Assembly (NCBI GenBank): GCA_001970855.1
Contig: LSSN01004556.1
Span: forward strand, 1 to 10,332
Source of the DNA: Smittium culicis
Lineage: Eukaryota; Kickxellomycota; Harpellomycetes; Harpellales; Legeriomycetaceae
Direction of reading: 5' to 3'
DNA length: 10,332 nt
The notes below the pieces were generated by a model. That model worked only from the letters and a program-made list of their open reading frames with translations, made no database searches and was not told the DNA's origin. The position numbers and the translations under genes were made by a program. Every line of letters starts with the position of its first letter. Within the stretch, counting starts at the first letter, position 1. Shown here in pieces: positions 8,698 through 10,332 of the stretch.

Positions 8698-9565
8698 TCA
8701 AAAGAGCACTAAAAAGCTTATGGCGTAAATCTAAATAGTATAAGAATGCTGGCTTATAAAATAAGACTTTTTTTATAGATTAGTTGATTTTGAATTAGAA
8801 AAAAAAAGTACGCATTCAGGCACTTTGGTAGGTAAGGACTCTGATTCGATAGTAGGATCGAGCAGTTATGTAAAAACAGGCATTTATGTGTGCGATAAAT
8901 CGGGTGGCCATTGGGCAGGCTTGAGCGATAATTTGAAGGGCAGAGATTAAGTGAGGGTGTCAGGCTTAGAGGCTGTATGCTTAATTTCTACTTTTTCGCA
9001 TGTCGGTTGAGGCTGTCAGTGCTATTCTACGGATTTCCATCTAATTAGAGGCTATATGCAAATAGAACCGAAAAGAAAAACGGAATTCTGATCCATCCAA
9101 TAATAACATCTCCAGGATTACACAGATAAATAATGTGTTATGATTGGGGACAATCTGCGGAAATAAATAGAAAAGTAGAAAACTTCTATACTCTTTTTAT
9201 TAAAAAGCACAAATAATGTTGACACCATGGAAAACAATATTAGTTTTGACAACAAAGAAATACTCAAATGGTATTGACACTAAGAAAGACACAAATGTTC
9301 AGTTTTAAACTTGATGCTAATAAAAAAAAAGTATAAGCTTTCGATTCCATTCCATTAAAGTTCTATTTCTCATACTTCGCCAATAATAAAATAAGTTCAA
9401 GCTCTATTAGTTATAAAATATCAAATCCTCTATTTGTATTGGACACATTATGAATACAGCAAATGGAATCCTAGAAATAAAAACTACTATCAAATCAGTA
9501 AATAAAATCCAAATTCACAAACTCAACTAAACCAGTAATTAACTATACTTCTTCCAAGAAGCGCG
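8698..9565. other. STI1 upstream / PDCD2 downstream spacer, no gene
   Basis: No open frame or RNA gene could be supported here. About 8810-9070 is richer in GC and in + strand G than its surroundings and holds the short repeats listed separately. Around 9219-9280 TTGACA occurs three times (9219, 9246, 9274); in a fungus this has no promoter meaning that I know of. The left part should be upstream control sequence of STI1; the right part may contain the end of the PDCD2 3' UTR. Confidence 0.5.
8817..9059. repeat. Cluster of short GGC/GGCT direct repeats
   Basis: CAGGC starts at 8817, 8877, 8916 and 8961. The last two extend as CAGGCTTGAG and CAGGCTTAGAGGCTG. A 15-mer TTAGAGGCTRTATGC occurs twice with one mismatch (8966-8980 and 9045-9059), and TTGAGGCTG occurs between them (9008-9016 approx.). 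GCGATAA occurs at 8892 and 8925. All are in the same orientation, 250-490 nt upstream of the STI1 ATG. They may be transcription-factor sites or the remains of a degenerate tandem array. Confidence 0.5.
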
Positions 9566-9660
9566 CACATACAAATACACACGCATATATACACATAAAT
9601 ACACAAAAACACAAAATACACACGCATAAACATAAAAAATTACACAAAATATACACGCGT
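9566..9660. repeat. CA-rich low-complexity tract with a repeated 14-mer
   Basis: The + strand is built of ACAC, ACAAAA and CGCATA words with almost no G. AATACACACGCATA is repeated exactly at 9574-9587 and 9615-9628, 41 nt apart, with a degenerate third copy near 9648. Transcribed from PDCD2 the tract would be GU-rich and would contain UGUAUAUA (9593-9586), a match to the PUF-protein motif UGUANAUA, about 160 nt after the PDCD2 stop. GU-rich sequence also promotes 3' end formation. Confidence 0.55.
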
Positions 9661-9692
9661 TAGTATCGCATACTACCGCTGATAATATTATC
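9661..9692. repeat. Two adjacent palindromes in the PDCD2 3' flank
   Basis: TAGTAT and ATACTA (9661-9666, 9670-9675) form a hairpin with a CGC loop. Five bases on, GATAATATTATC (9681-9692) is a perfect 12-nt palindrome. They lie about 60-95 nt downstream of the PDCD2 stop codon, so they would be in its 3' UTR and could fold in RNA. Confidence 0.5.
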
Positions 9693-9753
9693 TAATTTGG
9701 ACCATGTATTGCTGTAATCACAATTCCATAAAAATAATGACTAAAAATATTAT

Positions 9754-10244
9754 CTATATTTTGATGTTCCCCAAGTCTATGTCCGATTCCTCAAGAAGTC
9801 CCATCGACGCCTTCAAGTACTTCTTCCCGATCCCGTCTGAGCTAAACATCTGCCTCCAAATAACCTCCTCTGCGTAACCTTGCTCTTTGATCTCGCAATT
9901 ATCCGCACATGTGTATACCAGCAGCGTACCATAATCCAGCTCTTCCAGCTCACGTGGTCCGTTCTTCCCTGCTATATAGTTCAGCAGCTGCGGCATGATT
10001 TGAAACTCGAATTTCCGTTCGCCCCTGCACAGCCCACATCTTTCGATCTGCCCATCAACTGGCTTCCCATTATCGCTCGCATACAATACTGGCGCATCCT
10101 CTTCAAAGTCTGGATTCCTGCTGTACCTGATTACTTGGTCCTGGTTGAACGATATCCTGCTCTGGAATATAAGAAACTGTTCGTCCACATCTACCTTCGA
10201 ATCCTCCTCTGTCTCTGCCTCCCCTGTATTTGCTGGAACTATTG
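9754..10244 (-). CDS. PDCD2/TSR4-family uS5 chaperone, C-terminal exon, 5' partial
   Basis: The exon encodes about 163 residues and ends at a TAG (9754-9756). It matches the PDCD2 C-terminal domain throughout: FLIFQSRISFNQDQVIRYSR, then CGLC (first cysteine codon 10038-10036), FEFQIMPQLLNYI, DYGTLLVYTC, the second cysteine pair CxxxC, and YAEEVIWRQ. The two cysteine pairs are the likely zinc-binding set. PDCD2 and yeast Tsr4 are dedicated chaperones that bind ribosomal protein uS5 (Rps2) co-translationally and support 40S subunit assembly. The frame has no ATG before the conserved block and meets a stop at 10255-10257, so it must be spliced to an upstream exon; GTG at 10188 is not a start. 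The first acceptor after a TACTAAG branch site gives an exon start at 10244. An acidic lead-in (GEAETEEDSKVDVDE) is usual for the family. About 30 residues follow the usual end near WxQ. PDCD2 and PDCD2L cannot be told apart from this half alone. Confidence 0.88.
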
Positions 10245-10332
10245 CTATTTTCGTTTACAAAATAAATCAATCTTAGTATACTCCACCTTTTATCATATTA
10301 TCAAATTCAATCCCCTTCTTATTATACACCAT
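10245..10332 (-). other. Probable PDCD2 intron, upstream exon boundary unresolved
   Basis: On the coding strand TACTAAG (10278-10272) is a good branch site 28 nt before the acceptor TAG (10247-10245). A GTGTAT donor at 10329 would make an 85-nt intron, close to the 88-nt STI1 intron. The alternative donor at 10286 (G|GTGGAG) keeps phase and an open frame from an ATG at 10332, but would leave a 42-nt intron with the branch site almost on top of the donor, which is unlikely. The true donor may also lie beyond the window. Confidence 0.5.

Noticed and set aside
9178..9186. GAA-AAC-TTC as a heat-shock element
   Set aside because: The 3-nt gap breaks the 5-bp unit spacing required, and it is 600 nt from STI1.
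9219..9280. Three TTGACA words resembling bacterial -35 boxes
   Set aside because: The gene content and introns are fungal, and no -10 partner or gene follows.

Overview
This window reads as nuclear DNA of a very AT-rich fungus. It has a spliced STI1 co-chaperone gene of normal fungal length with an 88-nt intron (GT...AG, CTAAC-like branch site), a spliced PDCD2/TSR4-family gene, and a secreted GDSL esterase of the fungal type. There are no operons or Shine-Dalgarno sites. The AT-rich spacers, few short introns and STI1 wording suggest an early-diverging lineage (for example Zoopagomycota), but this placement is inference only.

Layout: positions 1 to about 4500 are a gene-free desert with GC of roughly 8-15% in the lines counted by hand, broken only by small hairpins and one short GC-richer island near 1500. 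From 4500 to 5105 the base composition becomes more ordinary, and an (AT)9 tract sits about 110 nt before the first gene. A GDSL/SGNH hydrolase with a signal peptide lies on + (5106-6215). A 488-nt convergent 3' spacer separates it from STI1 on - (8570 to 6704, two exons). A 1.18-kb spacer follows, holding the STI1 promoter (TATA, pyrimidine tract, possible heat-shock element), a cluster of short GGCT repeats and a CA-rich tract. The C-terminal part of a PDCD2-family gene lies on - (9754-10244). Its 5' part is split off by an intron and runs past the right edge.

How the genes relate: STI1 (Hsp70-Hsp90 adaptor) and PDCD2/TSR4 (dedicated chaperone of ribosomal protein uS5) both serve protein folding and assembly and are co-oriented, but 1.18 kb apart, so no functional unit is implied. 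The esterase is unrelated and is the most unusual gene: it keeps the Ser/Asp/His triad but has arginine in place of two conserved glycines, and its coding strand switches from G-rich to C-rich halfway. I saw no mobile element, CRISPR array, RNA gene or clearly new system.
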